From assembly GCF_003340495.1 (NCBI RefSeq), contig NZ_QASA01000001.1, positions 4,154,001-4,218,000 of the forward strand: a stretch of 64,000 nucleotides of DNA, in the 5' to 3' direction. Below the pieces are notes generated by a model. It was given only the letters and a program-made list of their open reading frames with translations, was not told the origin of the DNA and made no database searches. Position numbers and translations under genes: made by a program. This DNA comes from Adhaeribacter pallidiroseus. Lineage in GTDB: Bacteria > Bacteroidota > Bacteroidia > Cytophagales > Hymenobacteraceae. This document shows, in pieces, positions 25,045 to 34,785 of the stretch (the first letter of the stretch is position 1; every line of letters begins with the position of its first letter).

Positions 25045-28000
25045 ATGATCATGAAAAACTTACCGCGTTCGCTCCAATCCGTAAGGCAGCACCGGTTATT
25101 TCGGCCCGGCGCCGGCTTGGTTCTGGCTTCTTTGCTCAGCGCCAGCCTGGCTTTTAACCTGAATAAGGCTAAACTTTTTCTGGCCGATTCGGAAACCGAT
25201 GGCTTAGAAACTGCCGCTGGTCTGGAAACCAAAACTTTTGCTACGGCCCCCATGACCCTGAACTTAACCAACATGGACATTGATGTCAAAGGCCGGGTGT
25301 GGGTTACCGAAGCCATCAACTACCGCCTGCAACACAACCCAGAAAACAAAGCCCGTCCCGAAGGCGATCGCATTCTGATACTGGAAGACCAGGACGGCGA
25401 TGGCAAAGCCGATAAGCAAAAAGTATTTTACCAAGGCAAAGACGTGGATGCAGCTTTAGGCATAGCCGTAATGGGCAACCGGGTAATTGTATCGGCTTCG
25501 CCCAACGTGTTTGTGTTTACCGATACCGACGGCGACGATAAAGCCGATAAGAAAGATTTGCTGTTTACCGGTATTGGCGGCGTGCAGCACGACCACGGCA
25601 TGCACACGTTTACCTTTGGCCCCGATGGTAAATTGTATTTTAATTTCGGCAACGAAGGCAAACAAATTAAAGATAAAAACGGTCAACCGATCGTGGATCA
25701 GGCGGGCAACGTGGTAGCTGATAACGGCAAACCGTATCGCCAGGGCATGGTGTTCCGGTGCAACCCCGACGGCAGCGAATTTGAGGTACTGGCGCATAAT
25801 TTCCGGAACAACTACGAAGTAGCTGTGGATTCTTACGGTACCTTATGGCAATCCGATAACGACGACGATGGCAACCGGGGCGTACGCATTAATTACGTGC
25901 TGCCTTACGGCAACTACGGCTACCAGGATGAGAAAACCGGCGCTGGCTGGAGCGCTTACCGCACTGGTCTGGAAACCGAAATTCCGTTGCGCCATTGGCA
26001 TTTAAACGACCCGGGCACGGTACCTAACTTGTTACAAACCGGGGCCGGCTCCCCTACCGGTATGTTAATCTACGAAGGCAAATTATTACCTAGCCAATTT
26101 CAAGGCCAAATGATTCATTCCGATGCCGGGCCAAATGTGGTACGATCTTACCCGGTTACGCCCGATGGGGCGGGTTATAAAGCCGAAATCGTAAACATTG
26201 TAAAAGGCGTGAAAGACCAGTGGTTCCGGCCATCGGATGTAACGGTAGCGCCGGATGGTTCTTTGTTTATCTCGGATTGGTACGACCCGGGCGTAGGTGG
26301 CCACCAGCAAGGCGAAACCCAGAAAGGGCGCGTGTTCCGGGTAGCGCCGGCTAATACACCGTACACGGTCCCTAAAATGGATCTGAGCTCGGCCAATGGT
26401 GCCGTAAAAGCTTTGCAAAGTCCGAACCTCGATACCCGGTACCAAGCTTATACCGCCTTGCAGCAAATGGGCCGAAAAGGTGAAAAAGCCTTAGCGAAAC
26501 TCTGGAAAACCGGCGAATCGCGGCAGCGGGCCCGGGCTTTGTGGTTGTTAAGTAAAATAAACGGCCGCGGCGAAAAATATTTAAAACAAGCTTATCAAGA
26601 TAAAGACGACAACATCCGGATAACCGGCTTACGCGCCGCGCAGGAATTAAAACTTGATATCATTCCTATTTTAAAAGCCTGGGCGAATGACCCGAACGCG
26701 CAAGTTCGCCGGGAAGTAGCCATTGCTTTACGCTACAGCAAATCGCCGGAAGCCCCGGCTATCTGGGCCGATCTGGCCCGGCAGTACGACGGCAAAGACC
26801 GCTGGTACCTGGAAGCTTTAGGCATTAGTTCCGATTTGCAAGCCGATGCATTCTTTACCGCCTGGACCAGTAAAGGAGGTGGCGATATCACCAAAGCTAC
26901 CGATCAGGATATTATTTGGCGGTCTCGCTCCGCCCAAGCTTTACCCAAACTGGCCCAGATAATTCAAAAAACGAGCAACGCCGCGGAACTGCCGCATTAT
27001 TTCCGGGCTTTCGATTTTCACGCTAATTCGCCGGAAAAACAACAAGCTTTAGCCAGCTTGCTCGACGGCAACAGCCCGGCGCAAAATCAAATTACTACTT
27101 TAGCCTTACAAGCCAGCGATCAGTCGGCGCAAAAAGATGCCAAGTTTCAGGCGGCTCTGCGCCGGACCATTGAGGCGTCACGCGGTACCAAGCAATTTGT
27201 GATGTTGCTGGAACAATATGGTTTGCCCGAATTTAACCAGGATTTACAAGCCCTGGCCCTTACCAACCCCGAAAGCGAAATGGCCCGTGATGCGGCCCGT
27301 GCTTTAGTAAAAGCACCCGGCGGAATAGATGCGGTAGCAAAAGCATTCAACAGCAAAGATCCGCAAGTTACGCAGGGCATGTTAACTGCCGTGGGCAATT
27401 ACGAAAGCAACCAGGTAAAAGACTTGCTGCAAGCCGTAATGCTGGACACGAAACGTCCGCTGGAAATCCGGCAATTAGCTTTACGCAAACTAGGCTCCGG
27501 TGGCAGCGGCGAAGACCGACTGGTAGAGTTAGTGAAAAACAAGAAAATCCCAACGGAACTGGAAGAAACAGCGGGTACCATCTTGTTACGGGCCTGGCGA
27601 CCGGATATTAAAGAGGTAGCTGCTATTTATTTTAAAAAACCTAGTCGCGAAGGCAAACCTTTGCCTCCAATAGCGCAGTTAGCCACCATGTCCGGCGACC
27701 CCGTGAATGGCAAAGCCGTATTTGCGCAATCGTGCTCCGTTTGTCACAAAGTTAATAACGAAGGTGCCTGGTTTGGTCCGGAGTTATCGGAGATTGGCGG
27801 TAAACTACCCAAACAAGCCTTGTATACCGCTATTTTGCACCCCGATGCCGGGATTAGTTTCGGCTACGAAGGCTATACCATTAAGCTGAAAGACGGCAAC
27901 CAGGTGGTAGGCATTGTATCCAGCCAAACCGAAGATAAAATGGATGTGCGCTTACCCGGCGGGCAAGTCATGAGCTATGCCATCAAAGACGTGGTATCTA

Positions 28001-28119
28001 AAAAACAAATGGATAAATCGCTGATGCCGGCCAATTTACAGCAAGGCATTTCGGAAAAAGAACTGGTGAACCTGGTAGAATATTTAAGTTCTTTAAAGAA
28101 AGCCACCGCTAAAAATTAA
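25045..28119 (+). CDS. Large secreted beta-propeller/HEAT/cytochrome c protein
   Basis: 1024 residues from ATG 25045 (ATG 25051 is equally possible; an upstream in-frame ATG at 24991 overlaps the previous gene). A signal anchor (about 22-40) precedes a six-bladed propeller with glucose/sorbosone dehydrogenase-like strands (MDIDVKGRVWVTEAINYR, then GDRILILEDQDGDGKAD, HGMHTFTFGPDGKLYFNFGN). A HEAT-repeat region follows (about 440-850), then a cytochrome c domain with CSVCH near residue 897 and a C-terminal heme-binding extension (LYTAILHPDAGISFGYEG). This is the PVC-type membrane-bound dehydrogenase architecture. It likely oxidises a sugar-like substrate in the periplasm; the substrate is unknown. 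Operon with the isomerase-like gene. Confidence 0.9.
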   Translation: MIMKNLPRSLQSVRQHRLFRPGAGLVLASLLSASLAFNLNKAKLFLADSETDGLETAAGLETKTFATAPMTLNLTNMDIDVKGRVWVTEAINYRLQHNPENKARPEGDRILILEDQDGDGKADKQKVFYQGKDVDAALGIAVMGNRVIVSASPNVFVFTDTDGDDKADKKDLLFTGIGGVQHDHGMHTFTFGPDGKLYFNFGNEGKQIKDKNGQPIVDQAGNVVADNGKPYRQGMVFRCNPDGSEFEVLAHNFRNNYEVAVDSYGTLWQSDNDDDGNRGVRINYVLPYGNYGYQDEKTGAGWSAYRTGLETEIPLRHWHLNDPGTVPNLLQTGAGSPTGMLIYEGKLLPSQFQGQMIHSDAGPNVVRSYPVTPDGAGYKAEIVNIVKGVKDQWFRPSDVTVAPDGSLFISDWYDPGVGGHQQGETQKGRVFRVAPANTPYTVPKMDLSSANGAVKALQSPNLDTRYQAYTALQQMGRKGEKALAKLWKTGESRQRARALWLLSKINGRGEKYLKQAYQDKDDNIRITGLRAAQELKLDIIPILKAWANDPNAQVRREVAIALRYSKSPEAPAIWADLARQYDGKDRWYLEALGISSDLQADAFFTAWTSKGGGDITKATDQDIIWRSRSAQALPKLAQIIQKTSNAAELPHYFRAFDFHANSPEKQQALASLLDGNSPAQNQITTLALQASDQSAQKDAKFQAALRRTIEASRGTKQFVMLLEQYGLPEFNQDLQALALTNPESEMARDAARALVKAPGGIDAVAKAFNSKDPQVTQGMLTAVGNYESNQVKDLLQAVMLDTKRPLEIRQLALRKLGSGGSGEDRLVELVKNKKIPTELEETAGTILLRAWRPDIKEVAAIYFKKPSREGKPLPPIAQLATMSGDPVNGKAVFAQSCSVCHKVNNEGAWFGPELSEIGGKLPKQALYTAILHPDAGISFGYEGYTIKLKDGNQVVGIVSSQTEDKMDVRLPGGQVMSYAIKDVVSKKQMDKSLMPANLQQGISEKELVNLVEYLSSLKKATAKN

Positions 28120-28159
28120 TTTTTTAAAAATTAGGTCTGCCGCCCAGATCAGCAACGCT

Positions 28160-28196
28160 AAAATCCCGGTTACAACAACGTAACCGGGATTTTTTA
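28160..28196 (+). terminator. Rho-independent terminator
   Basis: AAATCCCGGTTAC / GTAACCGGGATTTTTT hairpin with a short AACAAC loop, about 40 bases after the cytochrome/propeller gene. Confidence 0.92.
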
Positions 28197-28311
28197 TGGT
28201 CTATGAAAACTTAATGGGGTTAAAGCAGGTATTCATTTTCAAAAAAGAATGTACGCAACCTTATAATGCTGAATTTAACAGAAAGACAGTAGCTACAAGT
28301 AAACTACATCA

Positions 28312-28434
28312 GTTTGGCTCAGGACGACCTTCTGGGTTCTGCGAACCTTTGGTTCTGGTGCGGAGGCACGAGGCATTGTGAGATAATGTAGGAACGTGCC
28401 GCGGCACGTTCCTACCAGCCCGGAAGAGCCAAAC
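28312..28434. repeat. Nested inverted repeats with a perfect 28-base palindrome
   Basis: GTTTGGCTC (28312-28320) pairs with GAGCCAAAC (28426-28434). Inside lies the perfect 28-base palindrome 28388-28415 (half GTAGGAACGTGCCG). GC is higher than in other intergenic DNA. No ORF is supported in 28197-28575, so this may be a structured RNA or a short mobile palindrome. Confidence 0.7.
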
Positions 28435-28575
28435 GGGGCCTGCCGGCCAGGAGGCAAACTCAGCCTTGTCAAGTTAGATAGCACCAACGCCTGGAGGCGG
28501 GAACCGGCTCCAACGATAAAAAGGCGAATACATCTTTCTAAAAATGCGGTTTAAACATTATAAAAAATTTAAAAA

Positions 28576-29427
28576 ATGACCTTGATCCAAAAAATAGATT
28601 TTGTGTTAACCCCGCCACACGGCCGTGCTTTCCGCGTTGATGCCCGTTTTATTCCTGATCAGCAAGCCAAGCCAGTAGTCATTTTTGTGCACGGGTTTAA
28701 AGGATTCAAAGATTGGGGTCATTTTAATCTAATTGCGGACTACTTTGCGCAACAAGGCTTTGTATTTATAAAACTTAACTTATCGCACAACGGCACTACC
28801 CTCGACAGCGAAGATTTAACGGACATGGAGGCTTTCGGGCAGAATAATTTTTCCATTGAACTCGATGACCTGGACACTTTACTCAATTACTTGTTCAGTC
28901 TTCCGGAGAACCTGCCAAAGGCCGAACTAAACCTGGATAAAGTATCTTTAATTGGTCATAGTCGCGGTGGTGGCTTAGTAATTCTAAAAGCAGCCGAAGA
29001 AGAGCGGGTAAAAGCAGTAGTGGGTTGGGCACCCATTAGCGACCTGCTCATGCGCTGGCCCGAAGAAGTACTCACCAACTGGCAGAAAACGGGCGTGCAT
29101 TACATCTATAATTCCCGCATTAATCAGGATATGCCCTTGTATTACCAGCTCGTCGAGGATTTTAAAGCGAACCAGGAACGCCTGGATATCCCAGCGGTAG
29201 TTAAAAATTTAAAAAAACCATTTCTCATTATTCACGCCGAAGACGACGAAACTTTACCCGTAAGCATGGCCGACGAACTAAAAGCAAATCAACCCCAGGC
29301 CGAAGTAATAATTTTACCGGCAGGCGGACACACTTTTGGCGGCAAGCACCCTTTCCCGGATACTAATTTGCCACCTTCCGCGCAAACAGTAGCGGAGCGC
29401 ACCGTAGAATTTTTAAAAAAATTATAA
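28576..29427 (+). CDS. Alpha/beta hydrolase
   Basis: 283 residues, no signal peptide. Nucleophile elbow GHSRGGG near residue 130, oxyanion region VIFVHGFKGFKDWGHF near residues 35-50, with a probable acid in IIHAEDDETLPVSMAD and the catalytic His in GGHTFGG. Resembles dienelactone hydrolase-like or acyl-peptidase-type serine hydrolases of the cytoplasm. Substrate unknown. The start codon follows an exact copy of the 13-base AT motif (28563-28575). Confidence 0.9.
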   Translation: MTLIQKIDFVLTPPHGRAFRVDARFIPDQQAKPVVIFVHGFKGFKDWGHFNLIADYFAQQGFVFIKLNLSHNGTTLDSEDLTDMEAFGQNNFSIELDDLDTLLNYLFSLPENLPKAELNLDKVSLIGHSRGGGLVILKAAEEERVKAVVGWAPISDLLMRWPEEVLTNWQKTGVHYIYNSRINQDMPLYYQLVEDFKANQERLDIPAVVKNLKKPFLIIHAEDDETLPVSMADELKANQPQAEVIILPAGGHTFGGKHPFPDTNLPPSAQTVAERTVEFLKKL

Positions 29428-29498
29428 AAAAGAAAAATTACAGAAGACCAAAGCAGAAGTATTTGATTTCCGGATTAACGCAAAAAGTTTTTAAAGCT

Positions 29499-29675
29499 GG
29501 TTGTGCAGACACAACCAACGGCGTATGCCCATTAACACTGTCTTTGCTGAATATTAAGAACATTGCACGGTTATGGGGAGAGTTCGCGTCAGCGGTCTCT
29601 ATCCATTTAACGACAGCCAATCTCTGATTGGCGTTTACTTAAATTCCCCGCTACGCCAATCAGAGATTGGCTGTC
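29499..29675. repeat. Hairpin-rich intergenic DNA with a 23-base inverted repeat
   Basis: A 7-base hairpin GGTTGTG-CAGA-CACAACC lies at 29499-29516. The perfect 23-base inverted repeat 29612-29634 / 29653-29675 (arm begins GACAGCCAATCTCTG) has an 18-base loop. No gene is evident in 29428-29893, and no T run follows, so it is not a plain terminator. Confidence 0.75.
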
Positions 29676-29893
29676 CAAAAGTACTTAGAGCGCTTTGCTA
29701 ACTCTAAGCACAATTATGAGATCTAATTACTGCTGCTTTTTTCAAAAAGATCGTTTAAGTACTTGGACAGAATTAACCGAAAGAAAAGAGTAAATTAAGC
29801 ACTTGATTTTAAAAAATTAATAGGCTAGCAACGAATAACTAATCACGATTAACTACTACTATGGTCTATCGACCATGGACTATCGACTAAAAC

Positions 29894-30379
29894 ATGCCTA
29901 CCACTTATTTATTATTAGGCAGTAACTTGGGTAACCGCCTGGATTTACTGAAACAAGCCCGCGATCTGATTGCGGGTCGCTTGGGAGCTATTTCGCAACT
30001 TTCCGGTATTTACGAAACCGCCGCCTGGGGCCTGGAAAATCAACAAGCTTTTTTAAACCAGGTACTGGCCGTTGAAACTACTTTAATGCCCGAAGAACTT
30101 TTGCGCCAAATAAACAACCTGGAAGCGGAGTTAGGCCGGGTGCGGCTGGAACGTTGGGGTGCCCGGGTGATTGATATTGATATTTTATACTATGATCAAT
30201 TAGTTCTGCAAACGCAACGGCTTACTGTTCCGCATCCCGAACTGCAAAATCGCCGCTTTACTTTGGTACCCCTCGTGCAAATTGTCCCTGATTTTGTTCA
30301 TCCTGCATTACAACAAAGCAATTTACAACTTCTGGAACAATGTCCTGATCAACTACCCGTTACGCTACTTAAATTGTAA
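29894..30379 (+). CDS. folK: 2-amino-4-hydroxy-6-hydroxymethyldihydropteridine diphosphokinase
   Basis: 161 residues. HPPK signatures: LLLGSNLGNRLDLLKQA at the N-terminus, YETAAWGLENQQAFLNQVL, the ATP and magnesium motif RWGARVIDIDILYYD and VPHPELQNRRFTLVPL. Transfers pyrophosphate from ATP to the pterin in folate synthesis. Cytoplasmic. The usual GPR in the magnesium motif reads GAR here. Stands alone and converges with fabD across a palindromic element. Confidence 0.95.
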   Translation: MPTTYLLLGSNLGNRLDLLKQARDLIAGRLGAISQLSGIYETAAWGLENQQAFLNQVLAVETTLMPEELLRQINNLEAELGRVRLERWGARVIDIDILYYDQLVLQTQRLTVPHPELQNRRFTLVPLVQIVPDFVHPALQQSNLQLLEQCPDQLPVTLLKL

Positions 30380-30416
30380 AATCGTCTTTTTATTAAGTAT
30401 ATAAACTTCGTGGAAG

Positions 30417-30472
30417 GTTATTCTGGAGGAACCAATAAAACTACGCAGCAGAATAGGTTCCTCCGGAATAAC
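30417..30472. repeat. Palindromic element, family member 1
   Basis: Arms GTTATTCTGGAGGAACC and GGTTCCTCCGGAATAAC (17 bases, one mismatch) around a 22-base loop containing CTACGCAGC. Related to the element at 47568. It lies between converging folK and fabD and may act as a terminator, though no T run is present. Confidence 0.75.
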
Positions 30473-30532
30473 TAGAGATTAGATATTCAAAGGTTAAGCA
30501 AAAATTTAAAAAATTTACTTTTTGAACCAGGC

Positions 30533-31408
30533 TTATAACGCCGAACTTACCTCAGCTTCTTTATTGATTTTTTTAACTAAACCCTGCAATACTTTACCCG
30601 GACCACACTCTACAAATAAAGTTGCGCCATCGGCAATCATATTTTGTACGGTTTGGGTCCAGCGGACGGGTGCCGTTAATTGCTTAATTAAATTTTGTTT
30701 TATTTGTTCCGGGTCGGTGTAGGGCTTAGCATCTACGTTTTGGTAAACCGGGCAAATAGCCGCATTAAATCTGGTATTTTGAATAGCTTCGGCCAACTCG
30801 GCTTCGGCGGGCTGCATCAACGGCGAATGAAAAGCCCCTCCTACCGGCAAAGGTAAAGCGCGTTTGGCCCCAGCCGCTTTTAGTTGCTCACAAGCCAAAG
30901 CTACTCCCTGGTTACTCCCCGAAATTACCAACTGGCCGGGGCAATTATAATTTGCAGCTACTACCACTTCTTCGATTTGCGCACATATTTCTTCTACTAC
31001 GCTGTCTTCCAAACCCAGAATAGCCGCCATGGCCGAGGGGTTTGCTTCGCAGGCTTTCTGCATGGCCTGTGCTCTTTTAGAAACCAGCAATAAAGCATCT
31101 TCAAAAGCCAGTACTTTGTTCGCTACCAAGGCCGAAAATTCGCCTAAGGAATGCCCCGCCACCATTTCGGGTTTAAAATCCGGCGCTACTGCCGCCATGG
31201 CTACCGAATGTAAAAAAATAGCCGGTTGCGTTACACTGGTTTGTTTTAATTCTTCGTCGGAGCCCGCGAACATAATCTGGGAAAGGTTGAACCCCAGTAA
31301 GGCATCTGCCTGATGAAACAGGGCTTTTGCCCCCGGATATTGTTCATACAAATCGCGCCCCATACCGGAAAACTGCGAACCCTGTCCCGGAAAAATATAT
31401 GCTTTCAT
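30533..31408 (-). CDS. fabD: ACP S-malonyltransferase
   Basis: 291 residues, full length. Opens with AYIFPGQGSQFSGMGRDLYE. The nucleophile Ser is in GHSLGEFSALV, and GAFHSPLMQPA supplies the catalytic His. QNVDAKPYTDPEQIKQNL and VECGPGKVLQGL close the domain. Loads malonyl groups from CoA onto acyl carrier protein for fatty acid synthesis in the cytoplasm. No other fab gene is adjacent. Confidence 0.96.
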   Translation of the reverse strand: MKAYIFPGQGSQFSGMGRDLYEQYPGAKALFHQADALLGFNLSQIMFAGSDEELKQTSVTQPAIFLHSVAMAAVAPDFKPEMVAGHSLGEFSALVANKVLAFEDALLLVSKRAQAMQKACEANPSAMAAILGLEDSVVEEICAQIEEVVVAANYNCPGQLVISGSNQGVALACEQLKAAGAKRALPLPVGGAFHSPLMQPAEAELAEAIQNTRFNAAICPVYQNVDAKPYTDPEQIKQNLIKQLTAPVRWTQTVQNMIADGATLFVECGPGKVLQGLVKKINKEAEVSSAL

Positions 31409-31450
31409 GTGGTAGTTTTTTTGTTGAAAAGTTGGAAGGTTGAAAAGTTA

Positions 31451-31660
31451 GAAAGTTGAAAGGTTAGTAGGTTTTAAAGTTAAAAATTTAAAAAAATTCT
31501 TGTGTATCCTGCATATTTCAGAAATACGTGTTACGTATTTAACGAAGCAAAATAACGCATAATCCGGTAAAACAGAAAGGGCCGGCAAATTTGCCGGCCC
31601 TTTCTGTTTGCTTACCAAGGAAAAAAATCAACTTTCCAACCTACTAACCTTTCAACTTTC
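31451..31660. repeat. Paired inverted GTT/AAC arrays around a 40-base palindrome
   Basis: A perfect 23-base inverted repeat, 31451-31473 and 31638-31660 (ends GTTAGTAGGTT and AACCTACTAAC), within longer arrays of GTTGGAAGGTT- and AACTTTCCAAC-like units (31425-31475, 31627-31683). The terminator palindrome is in the middle. No coding content. Confidence 0.8.
31570..31609. terminator. 40-base perfect palindrome, terminator of the T9SS type B copy
   Basis: AAACAGAAAGGGCCGGCAAA is followed directly by its exact reverse complement, ending in a T-rich tail on either strand. Lies 75 bases beyond the 3' end of the frameshifted copy. The equivalent site at 34709 follows the intact copy. Confidence 0.85.
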
Positions 31661-31683
31661 CAACTTTCCCACCTTCCCACCAA

Positions 31684-34429
31684 CTATCTAACAATCTCCA
31701 CCCAGCCTTTGTAGGTTTTGCGAGCATTCTGCGGATCCAGGGTAAAGAATTCTACTTCGGCCTGGTAGTAGTAAATGCCATCCGGTACCCGGCTGCCGCC
31801 TTTATCTACTCCGCTCCAATTAATCTGCGGATCAGCACTGCTTTCGTAGAGTTTGGCTCCCCAGCGATTAAATACCGTAAACCGGGTGGCTTTAATAAAG
31901 CTCGGCCGCTTGTCGTCGGGTTTAAACACGTCGTTCTTGCCATCGCCGTTCGGGGTAAAGATGTTAGGCAAGCTAAAGTAAAAACAATTGTCTTTAAACA
32001 CTTCATTGCTTACCGGGCTCTCATTTCCAGCCGCATCGGTAGCTGTTACCACGTAATAACCCGCAAACGACTGCAGGTTTTGGTGGGTATAAGTGGTAAC
32101 ATTGCCAGCTGTAAAAGCAATGGAATCATACTCCACGGTTGGTGAGGATTTGTAGTAAATGGTATAATAAGCGATATCGGGGCTGCACGGTGGGGTTACG
32201 TTCGGTACCCAGCTTAATACGTTTTGGATAGGCGTTTGCGCCGTGAGTAGTTCGCAGTTAATTTCGTTAAGGCTCAGAACCGGCGGACACGGCGCGGTTA
32301 CGTCTTCAAACATCGCACACGAAATCTGGCTGTCGTTGAGCAACAAGTACGGAATTCGGGGATTGGAGTAACGGCCTTTGGTAACTACATAGTAACAGTA
32401 TTCCTGATTTTCTACCAGTGGTTGGTTGTTAAAAGTACCCCGGTCCACGTATGTCCCCCGTTAATGGTCGCGTCTACGCTGTCGATCAAAACAAAGGCAT
32501 TACCGATTTGCCGGTAGATCAAATGCTTGCGGGCGGTGTTGTTCCAAGGCACTCGGTACGTCCAGTTTAAAGTAATGGCTCTATTTTCCGAAGCCGTTGT
32601 TAAACGCACGCTCGAACCCGGCGAAGCCGTGTCTACCAAAGCCGCCGTGCCATTCGGCGAATGAAACAATTCTATTTTGTACGTATAAGCCAGTTCCTCA
32701 GTGTTCAGACTGTTGTCGGTAAAGGTAGTGTCGTTTAAGTTGTTCGACTGGAAAACCGGGGCAAAAGCCGCTACCGGACCTACCTGGCCTTCGGAGCGGT
32801 ATAAACGATACTGCAAGGGCGGAGTTAAACCATCCACACCTTCGCGCGGTTGGGTCCATTTTACCAGAATCTTACCGGTAGTGGTTGCTGTTTCGGTAAC
32901 GCTTACATTGGTAAGCATAGGTACATTATCCGGCAGAATTACGCAAGATGGCAGAGCCGCCAAGCTTTCGCCGTTGCCCGGAGCAGGCCAGGCCGCGTAA
33001 ATAGTATAGCAATACGTTTGGCCGCGCTTTAAACCACCGGCAATGCCGTTATCGTAAAAAGTAACCTGGTCTTTATTCACTTCCCCGATGCGTACAAAGC
33101 CCGTGGAAGCGGGTACTCCTGTCACGCACACTTCCGGCACAAAATTCGACTCGCCTTCTTTGCGGTAGATGTACAACTTCTCGGCGCCCTGGCACTGGTA
33201 ACTTTCCCAGTTCAACCGAATCCCACCGCCTTCAATCTTGGCAGTAAAGCCCGTCGGAGAAGGACCAATTACCCGGATATTCCAGGGTTTAATATCTGAA
33301 AGTGGAACAGCGGCATTGTCAAAGGCTCGAAAAATTACTTGGTAAGGCCTTTCCCGGACATCTGTACAATTGGTTTGCCAGCTAAATTGGCCATTGTTAT
33401 TATTAATTTGGCTAAAGGTAGCCTGGTTTTTGGAGGTAGGAGGCAAAATACCACTGTAGGCTTCTAAAGTAATAATATTGCCCGGATCGGGATCAGTTAC
33501 GGTTACAATTTCTTGAATGGCCGTGCCCGCAATCACGCATAATTCTTTTTCAGCCAACCGGGGTGGTTGATTATCGGAAGGTAAAACACGGATTTGCATA
33601 TCCCGGAGTACTTCTCCAATCTTGCGGCCATCGCGCCATTCTTCTACAAAAAAGGCTACGTTATAATCGCCTAAGCGTCCGGGTGTGTTCCAGGTTAATT
33701 GGCCCGTTCTGGCATCAATGGTAAACGTAGGTGGCCCCCCGGCGGATTAGGCAAAGCTGTACCGCCAAAGTTGTTTGGGTATTGAAAACCAAATACATCG
33801 GCTATCTGAGGTTTATCCCGGTCATCGGTTAAGTTTTGTTGGGAGGGAAATAAGCGAAAAGCTAAGCTATCACCATCCGCATCAAAGGCACCTGGGTTAT
33901 GTACAAAAAGTTGCCCGGAAGTGGCTACATCAATGGGAGGAACCAACAACTGCGGCGTATGATTAATCGGCTCAAAAACATCAATCGTGATAAAAGTAGT
34001 TAACACAAAATCCTGCTGATCCGACTGGGTCATGTTTACTACGTTTTTGCTGCGGTTTACCTCGTAATAAACAAGCCTATACGTGTCGCCTCCGGTATAA
34101 ATATGTTCAAAATAGTACACATTTCGCCAGGTATCCGGGGTAATTTTCTTATGATCAGCCCGCTCCACTTCTTGTGATGTACCATCACCAAAACTTAATA
34201 TAGCCGTTGGGTTATCCGCCGCAGAGTTTACGTCGGCGTATTGCACCATTTTAAAAAAATAACGAAGCGGGTTGCGATTAGCGACAGGTAAGGTGGTATC
34301 GCTTTGCGCTGTAATTTCGCCGGCCCGGATGTGCGTGGCCTGCACCGTGGTAGAAAAGCCCAAACACCAAACCAGCACCCACACGCAGAAAAACGATATT
34401 GCTGTTTTAGAGGGTAAGTTTATTCGCAT
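31684..34429 (-). pseudogene. Frameshifted paralogue of T9SS type B surface protein
   Basis: Reconstructs to about 915 codons alongside the intact neighbour at 34779. Two one-base deletions relative to that copy break it: one in a run of six C near 33734 and one in a run of five C near 32453. The resulting pieces are 34429-33695, about 33735-32412 and 32448-31684. All domains remain recognisable: signal peptide, ATHIRAGEITAQSD start, Ig/fibronectin-like modules with cysteines, and the C-terminal type B sorting domain (FTPNGDGKNDVFKP to YKGWVEIVR). Both shifts are in C runs, so assembly error is possible and the gene may be intact in the cell. Confidence 0.85.
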
Positions 34430-34544
34430 AGAAAAAGCATTTTAACAATAGAACGTAGGTGCGCGTGAATTTGATATTATTTCGCGAAATAATTTACTTT
34501 AATAAACCTATCATTATTCAACAATAAAACAAAAATAAATTGAT

Positions 34545-34785
34545 TAGTTGAATAGTTAGAAGGTTAGAAAGTTGAAAGGTTGAGAAGTTGAAAAGCTAGA
34601 AGGTTGAAAGGTTAAAAATTTAAAAATATTGCCATTCACAGCCTATAAGTTAACCTTACGTCTTACGCACTTGCCCTGGTAAAATAACGCATATTCCGGC
34701 AAACAGAAAAGGCCGGCAACTTTGCCGGCCTTCTAATTTTAAAAACGAAATATTAACTTCAACCTTCTAACTTTCCAACTACCGA
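34545..34785. repeat. GTT/AAC arrays around a terminator hairpin, second copy
   Basis: Left array 34545-34612 (AGAAGGTTAGAAAGTTGAAAGG-like units), terminator hairpin 34709-34732 (AAGGCCGGCAA / TTGCCGGCCTT), right array 34752-34783. The AACGCATA and CCGG strings before the hairpin match those at 31550-31570, so it was duplicated along with the gene. Confidence 0.8.
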
